A stretch of 6,867 nt of DNA from Microcaldota archaeon (GCA_021828345.1 JAJZJI010000061.1:1-6867), one strand, 5' to 3'. Counted from the first letter of the stretch, positions 1 through 6,120 are shown. The notes: generated by a model from the sequence alone, not told the origin. Numbers and translations are program-made.

Positions 1-1041
1 TCAAAGAACAAATCTGATAAAAAGGAACCTGTATTTATAGTGAAATCCGCAACGCGCATGGGCGGCTTAGATTATCTTCATATATCTCTTATAATACTTG
101 TCTTAATACTAATAGCATTAGCATTCGCTCTTGCTACATTTAAGCAGGGTACCGTAGTTGAGACATGTAATGGTAATGTAATAAATGCTACATGTGTACC
201 AAATAACGCGATAAATGCATCCGAATTAAAAAGCGTGCATGCTGCGCTCGGACGTATACTTGCAAGCTATGGCAGTATGAATTCATCGCTCTCACTTGTG
301 GAGTACTCCTCTTTAATAAATCAGTCAAAAATATACTATCTGACAAATCAGAGTATGTGGCTTGCTATTGTTCCATATAAAGACCCACTCTATAAAAATG
401 AGACATTTAACATATCCTTTATACTAAATAAAAATCTCTCACTTAGTTCAGCATATCTATCTACATTAAAGCCTAGTACATATACCTCAAATAAGGTTGT
501 TTCATTAGATACGGTATCGATTGCAGGCAAATACTTATGCAACTACTCAAAACCACTGCCTGTATATTACTTTACAGATCCATATGCCCCAAGCTTTATA
601 AGCGATATAAATGCATCAATTATACTAGCAAAAAAATATGGCAACACAATAAATGTGAGCTATAACTTCCTATTTACTCAATATGCACAGAGCTATTATG
701 GTTCATACGGAAGATCATCAACGCAGCAGTTAGGCGATTATCTCGAATGTGCCTCAACTCAGCCAAAATTCAATGCATTTATATCAAATTTGAGTTTGGA
801 TTATAATGGAAAGCCTATCTCAAATGCAACATTATATCAGATGGTAGAGGGTTCGGGCTTAAACGTATCAAAATTCAATGGCTGCATGGTAAATGCTCCC
901 TCAACAATAGATAGCCAATCCAATTTGGCAGCATTCTATAACATAACGACAGTCCCAACATACATAATAGACTGCAAATATCAGGCAATTCCATATTCAA
1001 TAAATAGCGCGATAAATTATGTGATTAATCAGACAAATTAA
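1..1041 (+). CDS. Membrane-anchored extracellular DsbA/thioredoxin-like protein lacking the CxxC motif (5' partial)
   Basis: The reading frame is open from the first base, so the gene probably begins upstream of the window. GTG at 40 is possible but has only a distant AAGGA before it. Counting from the first codon, residues 1-20 are basic, 28-47 form one hydrophobic helix, and the rest is polar, so the protein is probably an N-in signal-anchored exoprotein. The C-terminal half (about 190-346) has the layout of a DsbA-like thioredoxin domain: a strand ending FTDPYAPSF (around 574-597), where active family members read F-DPYCPYC, then a helical insert, then a TVPT turn (cis-Pro codon at 955) followed by a strand. 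The two catalytic cysteines are replaced by Ala and Phe, so oxidoreductase activity is unlikely. The ectodomain carries about 16 N-x-S/T sequons, suggesting dense N-glycosylation. Cysteines remain elsewhere (two near the membrane, others in YLCNY, LECAS, NGCMV and IDCKY) and could form structural disulphides. The fold call is from motif layout only; the N-terminal half of the ectodomain is unrecognised. Confidence 0.7.
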   Translation, partial: SKNKSDKKEPVFIVKSATRMGGLDYLHISLIILVLILIALAFALATFKQGTVVETCNGNVINATCVPNNAINASELKSVHAALGRILASYGSMNSSLSLVEYSSLINQSKIYYLTNQSMWLAIVPYKDPLYKNETFNISFILNKNLSLSSAYLSTLKPSTYTSNKVVSLDTVSIAGKYLCNYSKPLPVYYFTDPYAPSFISDINASIILAKKYGNTINVSYNFLFTQYAQSYYGSYGRSSTQQLGDYLECASTQPKFNAFISNLSLDYNGKPISNATLYQMVEGSGLNVSKFNGCMVNAPSTIDSQSNLAAFYNITTVPTYIIDCKYQAIPYSINSAINYVINQTN

Positions 1042-1054
1042 GAGTGGTGAATGA

Positions 1055-1531
1055 TTGACTCATATAATAGTGGGTATAGATTCTGGAAAGAGATCTGCTA
1101 TTGCATGCGTAGATTTAGATGGTAATACGCTATATTTGGGCAGCGAGGCGCACGCTGGCATAAACTGGTTTGCACGAATAATAAATTCAATTGGTACGCC
1201 ATCTATAATCGCTACGGATAAGAAGAAGATTGGCGCAACAATTAAACGCATAAGCGCAATATTTAATGCAAAAATATACGCTCCTAATGCTGATATGGCT
1301 GTAGAAGAGAAGCGTATGCTCTCAATAAAAATAAGCGCAAAAAATCAGCATGAAGTGGATGCGTATGCCGCATGTATAAAAGCATATAACCATTATATTA
1401 ATAAACTTAATCAGGCAGAACATCAGATGAGGCGCTACGGCCTAGAAAATGTTGACGAAGTGAAGGCTAAGGTATTGAATAAATACTCAATTAATGAGGC
1501 AATATATAACAAAAAATCAAACAGGAGATAA
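1055..1531 (+). CDS. COG2433/DUF460-type RNase H-like (RuvC/YqgF-fold) protein, short form
   Basis: The 158-residue product matches the N-terminal domain of the archaeal COG2433 (DUF460) family, which has an RNase H/RuvC-like fold. Visible landmarks are the first strand IVGIDSGKRS with D9, the second strand VDLDGNT, IIATDKKK with D55, AVEEKR with E84/E85, and NQHEVDAYAA with H99, E100 and D102. The acidic residues sit where a metal-binding RNase H-type site is expected. Typical COG2433 proteins are several hundred residues long, with coiled coil and a further domain; this one stops after the nuclease-like core plus a helical basic tail. The start is TTG at 1055, preceded by GGTGA (1046-1050) only 4 bases away; the ATG at 1051 is out of frame, and GTG at 1070 would cut into the first strand. 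The gap from the previous gene is 13 bases. Its stop codon is followed almost directly by the next gene, so the two are probably translated together. The cellular role of the family is not established; the family call is fairly secure. Confidence 0.8.
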   Translation: MTHIIVGIDSGKRSAIACVDLDGNTLYLGSEAHAGINWFARIINSIGTPSIIATDKKKIGATIKRISAIFNAKIYAPNADMAVEEKRMLSIKISAKNQHEVDAYAACIKAYNHYINKLNQAEHQMRRYGLENVDEVKAKVLNKYSINEAIYNKKSNRR

Positions 1532-1534
1532 TTG

Positions 1535-2323
1535 ATGAGAGTGCAGAGAAAATCGGTAAGCGGCATAAAGAGAAGAAGCGTATCAAAAGAGATCGTTTCA
1601 AAATTAAATCTCCTGCCCATTAAATCACTTCTGTTCGCAATATCATTTTTACTATCTAAAATAGATAAGGCGGAATCTGAGGAATTACAATTAAATGTTA
1701 CAAAAGCAAAACGATCCATAAAGCAGATAACAACCACAATAAATAAATTAAAGTTAGGGGATGAAATAGATCCACAGGAGTTTGGAAATATAATAGACAG
1801 CGCGGTTTCATCATATATAAATCTGTATTATTCATTGGATAATAACATGCGTAATGCAATAACAAAGGAGTATGGACATTATATGGGTAAGAGCGAGGGT
1901 CTTGGAAAGGATGAGAATATATTAGTATTGCCGCTTAAGATGTTTAAGAAGAGATATACAAAGAATAATGCTATAACGCTCACAAGAAAGGGGTTATACA
2001 AAAAGCCTCTCAAATATCTTAGCGATGTAATGGAGGCTTCAAGGCGTGTAGAATCTATGCAGATGAAGATAGGACTTAAATCCCAATCTGATTTTGGTAT
2101 ATCAAAGATTGTAGGACATATAAAGATGATTGAGAAGCGTATTTTAGACATAGAGCGCAGCATAATAAATCCCGAAATTGATGAACGCTTAAAAAATGAG
2201 ATTATAGAGGAGCTCGCAGGGCTTTCCGCAACGCACAAGATACATACAATAACCTATATAAATTCTAAGCTTGATGAAGGATCATTGAGCAGTAGCTCAG
2301 CATCAAGAATGCTTAGGGGCTAG
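1535..2323 (+). CDS. Hypothetical helical, basic, cysteine-free protein
   Basis: I do not recognise this 262-residue protein. ATG at 1535 is chosen because AGGAGA (1523-1528) lies 6 bases upstream; the TTG at 1532 is in frame but less well placed. The sequence is rich in Lys, Arg, Ser, Ile and Glu, has no cysteine and very few prolines, and reads as mostly alpha-helical. A basic N-terminus (residues 1-25) is followed by a hydrophobic but lysine-interrupted amphipathic stretch (about 26-42), long charged helices at about 43-70 and 160-230, and a Ser-rich C-terminus ending MLRG. No clear transmembrane helix or signal peptide is visible, so it is probably cytoplasmic. It begins 3 bases after the stop of the COG2433-like gene and its own stop abuts the prenyltransferase start, so it is an internal operon member. 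It might act with the nuclease-like protein, replacing the helical part missing from that short form, but this is inference from position. Confidence 0.65.
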   Translation: MRVQRKSVSGIKRRSVSKEIVSKLNLLPIKSLLFAISFLLSKIDKAESEELQLNVTKAKRSIKQITTTINKLKLGDEIDPQEFGNIIDSAVSSYINLYYSLDNNMRNAITKEYGHYMGKSEGLGKDENILVLPLKMFKKRYTKNNAITLTRKGLYKKPLKYLSDVMEASRRVESMQMKIGLKSQSDFGISKIVGHIKMIEKRILDIERSIINPEIDERLKNEIIEELAGLSATHKIHTITYINSKLDEGSLSSSSASRMLRG

Positions 2324-3223
2324 GTGTTTTGTACGATAAAATATTATATTAAGGAAATGCTTGAGCCAACGATTCTATTGGCACCAATAGCATCTGTTGT
2401 TGGTATGCTATCAGCTGATATATTCTATAGCATAAATATAATTACAGCAATACTGGTTGTAATTGGCATACTACTTGGTCAGATATCAGTAAATGTTCTT
2501 GACGATTATATAGATTTTAAAAAGGGAATAGATAAGGAAACAAAGCAGACCAAATTCAGCGGAGGCAGTGTTCTATTAAAGAAAGGGCTTATAACACTTG
2601 AAGGAACGCTTGCACTCGGTATTATAACATTTGCATTTGCGCTTCTAATAGGCGTATACATATTTGTAAATCATCCTATAATACTGCCATTCTTGATAAT
2701 AGGCGTGTTATCAATACTATTTTATGCTAAGTATTTAGTGCGTGTACCATTTCTAGCTGAGCCTTTAATGGCAATAAATTATTTTGCAGTAACAGTAGGT
2801 AGTTTTGCAATAGTTGCAAACTCTCTTAATTATGCAATAACTGCGGCAATAGCTGGTGCATCTATTGGCATATTAGTAACAACGCTTCTTGTGGTTAATG
2901 AAATTCCTGATAAGAAGGCGGATAAGAAGCATGGTAGAAAGAGCGGTGTGGTAATAATAAATAAAAATGAGCATATACGTTATTTCTATTTGTTCTGGGT
3001 TGCGATACCCTATATCTTAGTAGTAATTGGCGTAATATTGAAGGTTATGCCTCCTGTGGTACTTTCATCATTTATATTATTACCATTTGCTATAATGGTA
3101 TCGAATGCGATAAAATCATACAAATCGAATAAGACATTTGAGCGCTATATGGGATTTAATGTTATACACGCATTCTCATTCATGCTTGTGATATTTTTTG
3201 CAATACTAACGGCCGCACTGTAA
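2324..3223 (+). CDS. menA: UbiA-superfamily prenyltransferase, MenA-like (1,4-dihydroxy-2-naphthoate prenyltransferase)
   Basis: This 299-residue polytopic membrane protein has the usual UbiA-family length and both Asp-rich motifs that bind Mg2+-diphosphate: NVLDDYIDFKKGID (N57, D60, D61, D64, D70) and NEIPDKKADKKHGR (N192, D196, D200). The form of motif 1 (N-x-x-x-D-Y-x-D-F-K-x-G-x-D) and the following GGSVLLKKGLIT segment resemble MenA more than heme O synthase or the archaeal lipid enzyme DGGGP synthase. It would attach a polyprenyl chain from polyprenyl diphosphate to dihydroxynaphthoate, giving demethylmenaquinol in the cell membrane. A UbiE/MenG methyltransferase two genes downstream supports a quinone role. 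The start is GTG at 2324, directly after the preceding TAG, with AGGGG (2315-2319) as probable ribosome binding site; ATG at 2357 would remove the first helix start. Superfamily membership is near certain; the exact aromatic substrate is inferred. Confidence 0.85.
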   Translation: MFCTIKYYIKEMLEPTILLAPIASVVGMLSADIFYSINIITAILVVIGILLGQISVNVLDDYIDFKKGIDKETKQTKFSGGSVLLKKGLITLEGTLALGIITFAFALLIGVYIFVNHPIILPFLIIGVLSILFYAKYLVRVPFLAEPLMAINYFAVTVGSFAIVANSLNYAITAAIAGASIGILVTTLLVVNEIPDKKADKKHGRKSGVVIINKNEHIRYFYLFWVAIPYILVVIGVILKVMPPVVLSSFILLPFAIMVSNAIKSYKSNKTFERYMGFNVIHAFSFMLVIFFAILTAAL

Positions 3224-3251
3224 AATTTTCAGATAAATTAATGGTAATAAA

Positions 3252-3863
3252 ATGAAGTTAATAGAACTTTTGTTCATACTGCTTCCGCTGCTTTTATGGC
3301 CCTTAACATTTATTGTGCTTAATACTATTTTCATATATGCGATGTTAGTATCAGTAATAATACTTGCAATCATCTCATTGCGCATATATGGACGAGAGAT
3401 AAAATGGTCGAATAATAGTATTATAAAAGCCATAACTATTGGAATAATAGGCGCTCTAATATTATATTTGCTGTTCTACATTGGTTATTACGCAACTATA
3501 CTACTTGGAATACAAAAGGGCGTTAGCAATGTATATACGATGATATATGGCAATGCTCCAACACTAATACTAATGCCTACGCTTGCCCTAATAGGCATCT
3601 GTGAAGAGATCTATTGGAGAGGCGCATTGCAGGTTTATGTTAAAAAGAAGAGTAGATTCTTTAAAAAAATTCCATGGGTTGCCGGTGCAATGTATTATGG
3701 ACTTATACATTTATCCACATTAAATATTGTGCTTTTTGCAGCAGCGGTAATTGTGGGCATTGTAACGAGCATAATAGCTTATAAATATGGTATATTATCA
3801 TCGATAATAACACATGTTGTTTGGATAGAGGCTATTGTTATTTTTTTCCCAATAGGCGCATAA
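3252..3863 (+). CDS. CPBP (Abi/Rce1-type) family intramembrane metalloprotease
   Basis: The 203-residue, highly hydrophobic product carries the CPBP (PF02517) signature. Motif 1 is EEIYWRG (E118, E119, R123), motif 2 is YYGLIH (Y149, H153) in place of FxxxH, and motif 3 is THVVW with H188. The family includes Rce1, the CAAX prenyl-protein endopeptidase, and bacteriocin-immunity or maturation proteins; the glutamate and histidines form the catalytic site inside the membrane. The last motif is imperfect: the Asn/Asp usually four residues after the third histidine is Ile192. Several transmembrane helices precede motif 1 (roughly 5-23, 25-43, 58-84, 102-116). ATG at 3252 is preceded by GGTAA (3244-3248), and the gap after the prenyltransferase is 28 bases. 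It lies between two quinone-synthesis genes, but nothing in the sequence shows its substrate. Family assignment is strong; function is open. Confidence 0.85.
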   Translation: MKLIELLFILLPLLLWPLTFIVLNTIFIYAMLVSVIILAIISLRIYGREIKWSNNSIIKAITIGIIGALILYLLFYIGYYATILLGIQKGVSNVYTMIYGNAPTLILMPTLALIGICEEIYWRGALQVYVKKKSRFFKKIPWVAGAMYYGLIHLSTLNIVLFAAAVIVGIVTSIIAYKYGILSSIITHVVWIEAIVIFFPIGA

Positions 3864-3878
3864 ATTTTGGTTGATTTA

Positions 3879-4568
3879 ATGAGTACATATATAAAAAATC
3901 TTTTTTCCGGAATTCATGATAACTACGATCTGATGAATAGTATACTAAGCCTTGGAATAGATAGAAAATGGCGCAAAACTGCTGCAAAGCTTGCGATGCC
4001 AAATAAAAAATCATTCAAACTTTTAGATATTGCATGCGGTACTGGTGAGTTTGCAATAACTCTATATAAAGAGGCCATTGAAAATCAAAAAGATGCATCT
4101 ATAATAGGAATTGATTTTAATGCTGATATGTTAAAAGTTGGAATCGATAAGATAAAAATGTGTAATCTACCTATAAAATTAATCAATGGCGATGCGCTTA
4201 ATATAACATTTGATTCGAATACTTTTGATGTTGTAACATCTGCATTTGCAATGCGCGATTTTGATGATCTAAATAAATTTGCAAAAGAGGTCAATAGGGT
4301 TTTGAAAAAGGATGGTAAAATCACATTAATGGATATGGCCGCGCCTAAAGTTGGTTTTGATAAGTACTTATTTAAAATATATTCAAAGATAATGCGCATG
4401 GAGGGTTATTTTGTAGACAATGACGCGTATAGATTTTTGGTAAAAAGCATAATGGAAAATGATAGTAGTAAAGTCGCAAATATCTTCAAAAGGAATGGAT
4501 TTGCAAATGTCAAGATAACAACGCTAAAAACTGGAGCTGCATTTGTAATAACCGGTAATAAAAAATAA
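3879..4568 (+). CDS. menG: UbiE/MenG-type quinone C-methyltransferase
   Basis: This is a class I SAM-dependent methyltransferase of about 229 residues, the normal length for UbiE/MenG. The N-terminus has the family signature (NLFSGIHDNYDLMN, then LSLGIDRKWRK). SAM-binding motif I is LLDIACGTGEF (residues 48-58), the acidic residue closing strand 2 is D79 in IIGIDF, and NGDAL (103-107) and FDVVTSAFAMRDFDD (116-130) follow; the latter corresponds to the family's G-x-RN motif, here with Arg-Asp. The C-terminus (AYRFLVKSI, then NGFANVKITTLKTGAAFVITGNK) also matches. It would methylate demethylmenaquinol to menaquinol, after the MenA-like enzyme encoded two genes upstream. ATG at 3879 is preferred over the in-frame TTG at 3867 because the conserved N-terminus starts right after it and GGTTGAT (3869-3875) can serve as ribosome binding site. 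Other quinone rings of similar structure remain possible substrates. Confidence 0.87.
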   Translation: MSTYIKNLFSGIHDNYDLMNSILSLGIDRKWRKTAAKLAMPNKKSFKLLDIACGTGEFAITLYKEAIENQKDASIIGIDFNADMLKVGIDKIKMCNLPIKLINGDALNITFDSNTFDVVTSAFAMRDFDDLNKFAKEVNRVLKKDGKITLMDMAAPKVGFDKYLFKIYSKIMRMEGYFVDNDAYRFLVKSIMENDSSKVANIFKRNGFANVKITTLKTGAAFVITGNKK

Positions 4569-4578
4569 GGTAATGTAA

Positions 4579-5262
4579 ATGAATGCGATGCAAATATCTA
4601 TCGGGCTCTCAATATTTGTACTATCACTGTTATCATTTCTGCTCTCTTATTTATTATTAAAAAAGAGAAAAATTAGTAAATCCTATCTGTTTTGGGGGAT
4701 AGGCGTTGCACTTGTCGGATTTACAGTTCTTCAAGAATCTATAATATATTTTAACTACTGGTCTGAAATTTTCATACAGCTATATGTATTTTTAATAGCA
4801 ATTCTTGTCGGGATATTATCTATAGGCTCAATTCTTATGCTAAAATCAAATAAAATAAAATATATTTGGATTGTATATATTGCAATAATTGGCATAATAA
4901 CTCTTTTGTATTCATTTACGCTTCCAATACCAAAGTCTATAGTTGTAAATGGGATAATAATTAACAATGTTGTTCTTCCGATACAGGATGTAATTGCATC
5001 ATCTCTTCTCACAATACCCGCTGCATTTGCGCTTATAATACTTGCACTAAAGTCATTTTTAAAGACAAAAAACTATAGTATTCTATTGATTGCACTTGGC
5101 GTTATAGTTATAACAATTGCAGGAACGCTTTATATAATAAATTTCCCCGTGCTGTTATATTACGCGGAGTTTATAGGAATTTTAATTTTATTCTTTGGAT
5201 TTATGGGAATTCCTAAAAGAAAGCTATCTGCAAATAAAAAAATACATTTCAAAAAGGACTAA
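4579..5262 (+). CDS. Seven-transmembrane protein of unknown function
   Basis: I do not recognise the family. The 227 residues contain seven hydrophobic helices at about 5-27, 36-58, 63-88, 93-115, 132-157, 166-187 and 191-211. Charge distribution gives a consistent topology: loops 1 (KKRKISK), 3 (KSNKIK) and 5 (KSFLKTK) and the C-terminal tail (KRKLSANKKIHFKKD) are basic and so cytoplasmic, while loops 2, 4 and 6 are neutral or acidic and outside. This gives N-out/C-in, the topology of rhodopsin-like and 7TM sensor domains. There is no lysine in helix 7, so it is not a retinal protein, and no kinase or other soluble domain is attached. ATG at 4579 has AAGGT (4567-4571) 7 bases upstream; ATG at 4588 is an in-frame alternative. 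It follows the methyltransferase by 10 bases and is the last gene before a T-run, so it closes the operon. A quinone or redox-related membrane role is only a positional guess. Confidence 0.7.
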   Translation: MNAMQISIGLSIFVLSLLSFLLSYLLLKKRKISKSYLFWGIGVALVGFTVLQESIIYFNYWSEIFIQLYVFLIAILVGILSIGSILMLKSNKIKYIWIVYIAIIGIITLLYSFTLPIPKSIVVNGIIINNVVLPIQDVIASSLLTIPAAFALIILALKSFLKTKNYSILLIALGVIVITIAGTLYIINFPVLLYYAEFIGILILFFGFMGIPKRKLSANKKIHFKKD

Positions 5263-5269
5263 ATGGGTA

Positions 5270-5282
5270 TTTATTTTTTATT
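5270..5282 (+). terminator. T-rich transcription terminator after the seven-gene unit
   Basis: A T-rich tract with six consecutive T at 5274-5279 begins 8 bases after the stop of the 7TM gene. Archaeal RNA polymerase terminates at such T-runs without needing a hairpin. The position, between a tight gene cluster and a tRNA gene with its own TATA element, fits the end of the operon. Confidence 0.5.
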
Positions 5283-5283
5283 G

Positions 5284-5333
5284 TGCATATATTAGAGTTA
5301 TATTCTATATATTGCCCAAGAAGAATATATGCA
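5284..5333. repeat. 10-bp perfect inverted repeat with an overlapping 8-bp alternative
   Basis: TGCATATATT at 5284-5293 is repeated in reverse complement as AATATATGCA at 5324-5333, with a 30-base spacer. A second pair, TATATTCT (5299-5306) and AGAATATA (5322-5329), shares the right arm, so the two hairpins exclude each other. The repeat lies after the operon T-run and encloses the probable tRNA TATA box. It could be a regulator site or simply reflect AT-rich composition. Confidence 0.35.
5305..5313 (+). promoter_or_regulatory. Probable TATA box for the tRNA-Thr gene
   Basis: CTATATATT centres about 36 bases before the mature tRNA 5' end. With the usual archaeal spacing of about 25 bases, transcription would start near 5334 and leave a leader of about 10 bases for RNase P to remove. 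The AATATAT at 5324-5330 is also TATA-like but lies too close to the tRNA. Confidence 0.4.
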
Positions 5334-5344
5334 ATTTAGTAATT

Positions 5345-5416
5345 GCCTCGGTAGCTCAGGGGTAGAGCGCCTGTCTTGTAAACAGGAGGTCGGGGGTTCA
5401 ATTCCCTCTCGAGGCT
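5345..5416 (+). tRNA. tRNA-Thr (anticodon TGT)
   Basis: A complete 72-base cloverleaf can be drawn. The acceptor stem is GCCTCGG (5345-5351) with TCGAGGC (5409-5415), six Watson-Crick pairs and one G-T. The D stem is GCTC/GAGC (5354-5357, 5365-5368). The anticodon stem CCTGT/ACAGG (5370-5374, 5382-5386) encloses loop CTTGTAA with anticodon TGT at 5377-5379, which reads ACA and other ACN threonine codons. The variable loop is AGGTC, and the T stem GGGGG/CCCTC (5392-5396, 5404-5408) encloses TTCAATT. The discriminator base is T5416, as in archaeal tRNA-Thr. There is no intron and CCA is not encoded. The tRNA is independent of the operon, being preceded by its own TATA-like element. Confidence 0.97.
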
Positions 5417-5532
5417 TATAATGTAGGGTTAAAAGCCAATAGCTAAATTTTATATTAAATAACTTTATAAAGGTATTTGGTTAATCTCTTTATCCCACTC
5501 AAAATAAAATTTAAATGTTTAATTTAAAAACG
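5417..5532. other. AT-rich intergenic region without a gene
   Basis: No credible ORF is present. The region holds a short T-run soon after the tRNA (5448-5451) that may end its transcript, the palindrome CTTTATAAAG (5463-5472), which resembles a TATA box, and AATTTAAA twice (5508-5515 and 5521-5528). The second copy lies just upstream of the TATA-like element of the next gene. Confidence 0.4.
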
Positions 5533-5541
5533 CATAAATAG
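5533..5541 (+). promoter_or_regulatory. TATA box for a probable leaderless transcript
   Basis: CATAAATAG, preceded by an A-rich stretch (5525-5530) that could serve as the TFB recognition element, is centred about 25 bases before the ATG at 5562. This is the normal distance from TATA box to transcription start in archaea, so the mRNA would begin at or very near the start codon. No ribosome binding site lies before that ATG, which agrees. Confidence 0.5.
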
Positions 5542-5561
5542 TTGTGTTTTGTTTATCAACT

Positions 5562-6056
5562 ATGGCAATTAAATCTCTTAAGCGGCATCCCTTAGAAGAT
5601 GCAGCAAGGTTACTCATTGCAATTGGATTGGTACTACTTATATTCTCCTGGATGTTTGGAATATATTTTAGTGTATATACCGGCAAAGCAACGGTGTTTA
5701 TAGCGCCATTTATATTTACTTGCGTTTCATTATTGTTATCATTAATGATCCTATATAGATATGAATTATTTGAAAAGTACCCATATCTTATGAATCTACC
5801 ATCATTATTCTATCGCATTAAGGATCGAAAAGGTACTGATAATAAGAGTATTGCTTTTAGCATGATTTTTACCGTTCACTCATTAGTTATCGCGTTCATC
5901 GGTTTTTTAAGTGTACTTTTAACAATCTCAATAGGTTCTAATATAAATAAAACTGCAGCATCGCAATTCTTATACATTTATTTGGCGACTATAGCTATAT
6001 TAATAATATCTGTCTTATTTTTGTATCGTAGAATCTATATAAAGTTTGCAAAGTAG
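5562..6056 (+). CDS. Small four-helix membrane protein of unknown function
   Basis: The product is 164 residues from ATG 5562. GTG at 5544 would add six residues (MFCLST) but would lie inside the expected promoter-to-start spacing and has no ribosome binding site, so ATG is preferred. Four hydrophobic helices are visible at about 16-37, 43-65, 98-123 and 132-154. The N-terminus (KSLKRH), the central loop (about 66-95, with RIKDRKGTDNK) and the tail (RRIYIKFAK) are basic, giving both ends and the central loop in the cytoplasm. There is no recognisable active-site motif, no cysteine cluster and no soluble domain. It is a single gene between a tRNA and a PH-domain gene, expressed from its own promoter. 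I cannot name a family. Confidence 0.65.
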   Translation: MAIKSLKRHPLEDAARLLIAIGLVLLIFSWMFGIYFSVYTGKATVFIAPFIFTCVSLLLSLMILYRYELFEKYPYLMNLPSLFYRIKDRKGTDNKSIAFSMIFTVHSLVIAFIGFLSVLLTISIGSNINKTAASQFLYIYLATIAILIISVLFLYRRIYIKFAK

Positions 6057-6062
6057 TATTCG

Positions 6063-6067
6063 TTTTT
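6063..6067 (+). terminator. Possible T-run terminator after the four-helix protein gene
   Basis: Five T in a row begin 7 bases after the stop codon. This is short for an archaeal terminator. A stronger run of six T follows at 6124-6129, just before the next gene, and could act instead. Confidence 0.3.
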
Positions 6068-6114
6068 ATCAATTAATTATTAGAAATGTGATAAACTAAT
6101 CCATTAGTAAGCTG

Positions 6115-6120
6115 TATATA
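6115..6120 (+). promoter_or_regulatory. Possible TATA box for the PH-domain gene
   Basis: TATATA here lies about 26 bases before the GGTGG ribosome binding site, so transcription from it would give a very short leader that still contains that site. A second AT-rich TATA-like stretch at 6130-6140 is too near the start codon for a leadered mRNA. Confidence 0.3.

Noticed and set aside
1051..1053. ATG just before the COG2433-like gene as its start
   Set aside because: It is in the wrong frame for the conserved IVGIDSGK start; the in-frame TTG at 1055 fits the protein.
2324..3223. Prenyltransferase as the archaeal lipid enzyme DGGGP synthase
   Set aside because: Motif 1 and the GGSVLLKKG segment resemble MenA, and a UbiE/MenG gene lies nearby. 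It cannot be fully excluded without alignment.
3252..3863. CPBP protein as a phage-defence (abortive infection) gene
   Set aside because: The 'Abi' name of the family is historical; the neighbours are metabolic genes and no other defence gene is present.
1060..5012. Reverse-strand reading frames of 60-120 codons at 1060-1251, 1435-1737, 1879-2238, 3206-3433, 4085-4399 and 4755-5012
   Set aside because: Most lie inside well-supported + strand genes (1435-1737 and 3206-3433 also cross gene junctions). Their translations look like antisense shadows, with no domain or ribosome binding site.
4579..5262. 7TM protein as a microbial rhodopsin
   Set aside because: Helix 7 has no lysine for the retinal Schiff base, and helix 3 lacks the usual proton-acceptor pattern.
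5413..5437. GGCTT/AAGCC inverted repeat after the tRNA as a terminator hairpin
   Set aside because: The stem has only 5 bp with a 15-base loop, and its left arm lies within the tRNA acceptor stem.
5345..5470. tRNA-Thr 3' end as an integration (att) site
   Set aside because: No integrase gene and no repeated copy of the tRNA 3' end are seen in the window.
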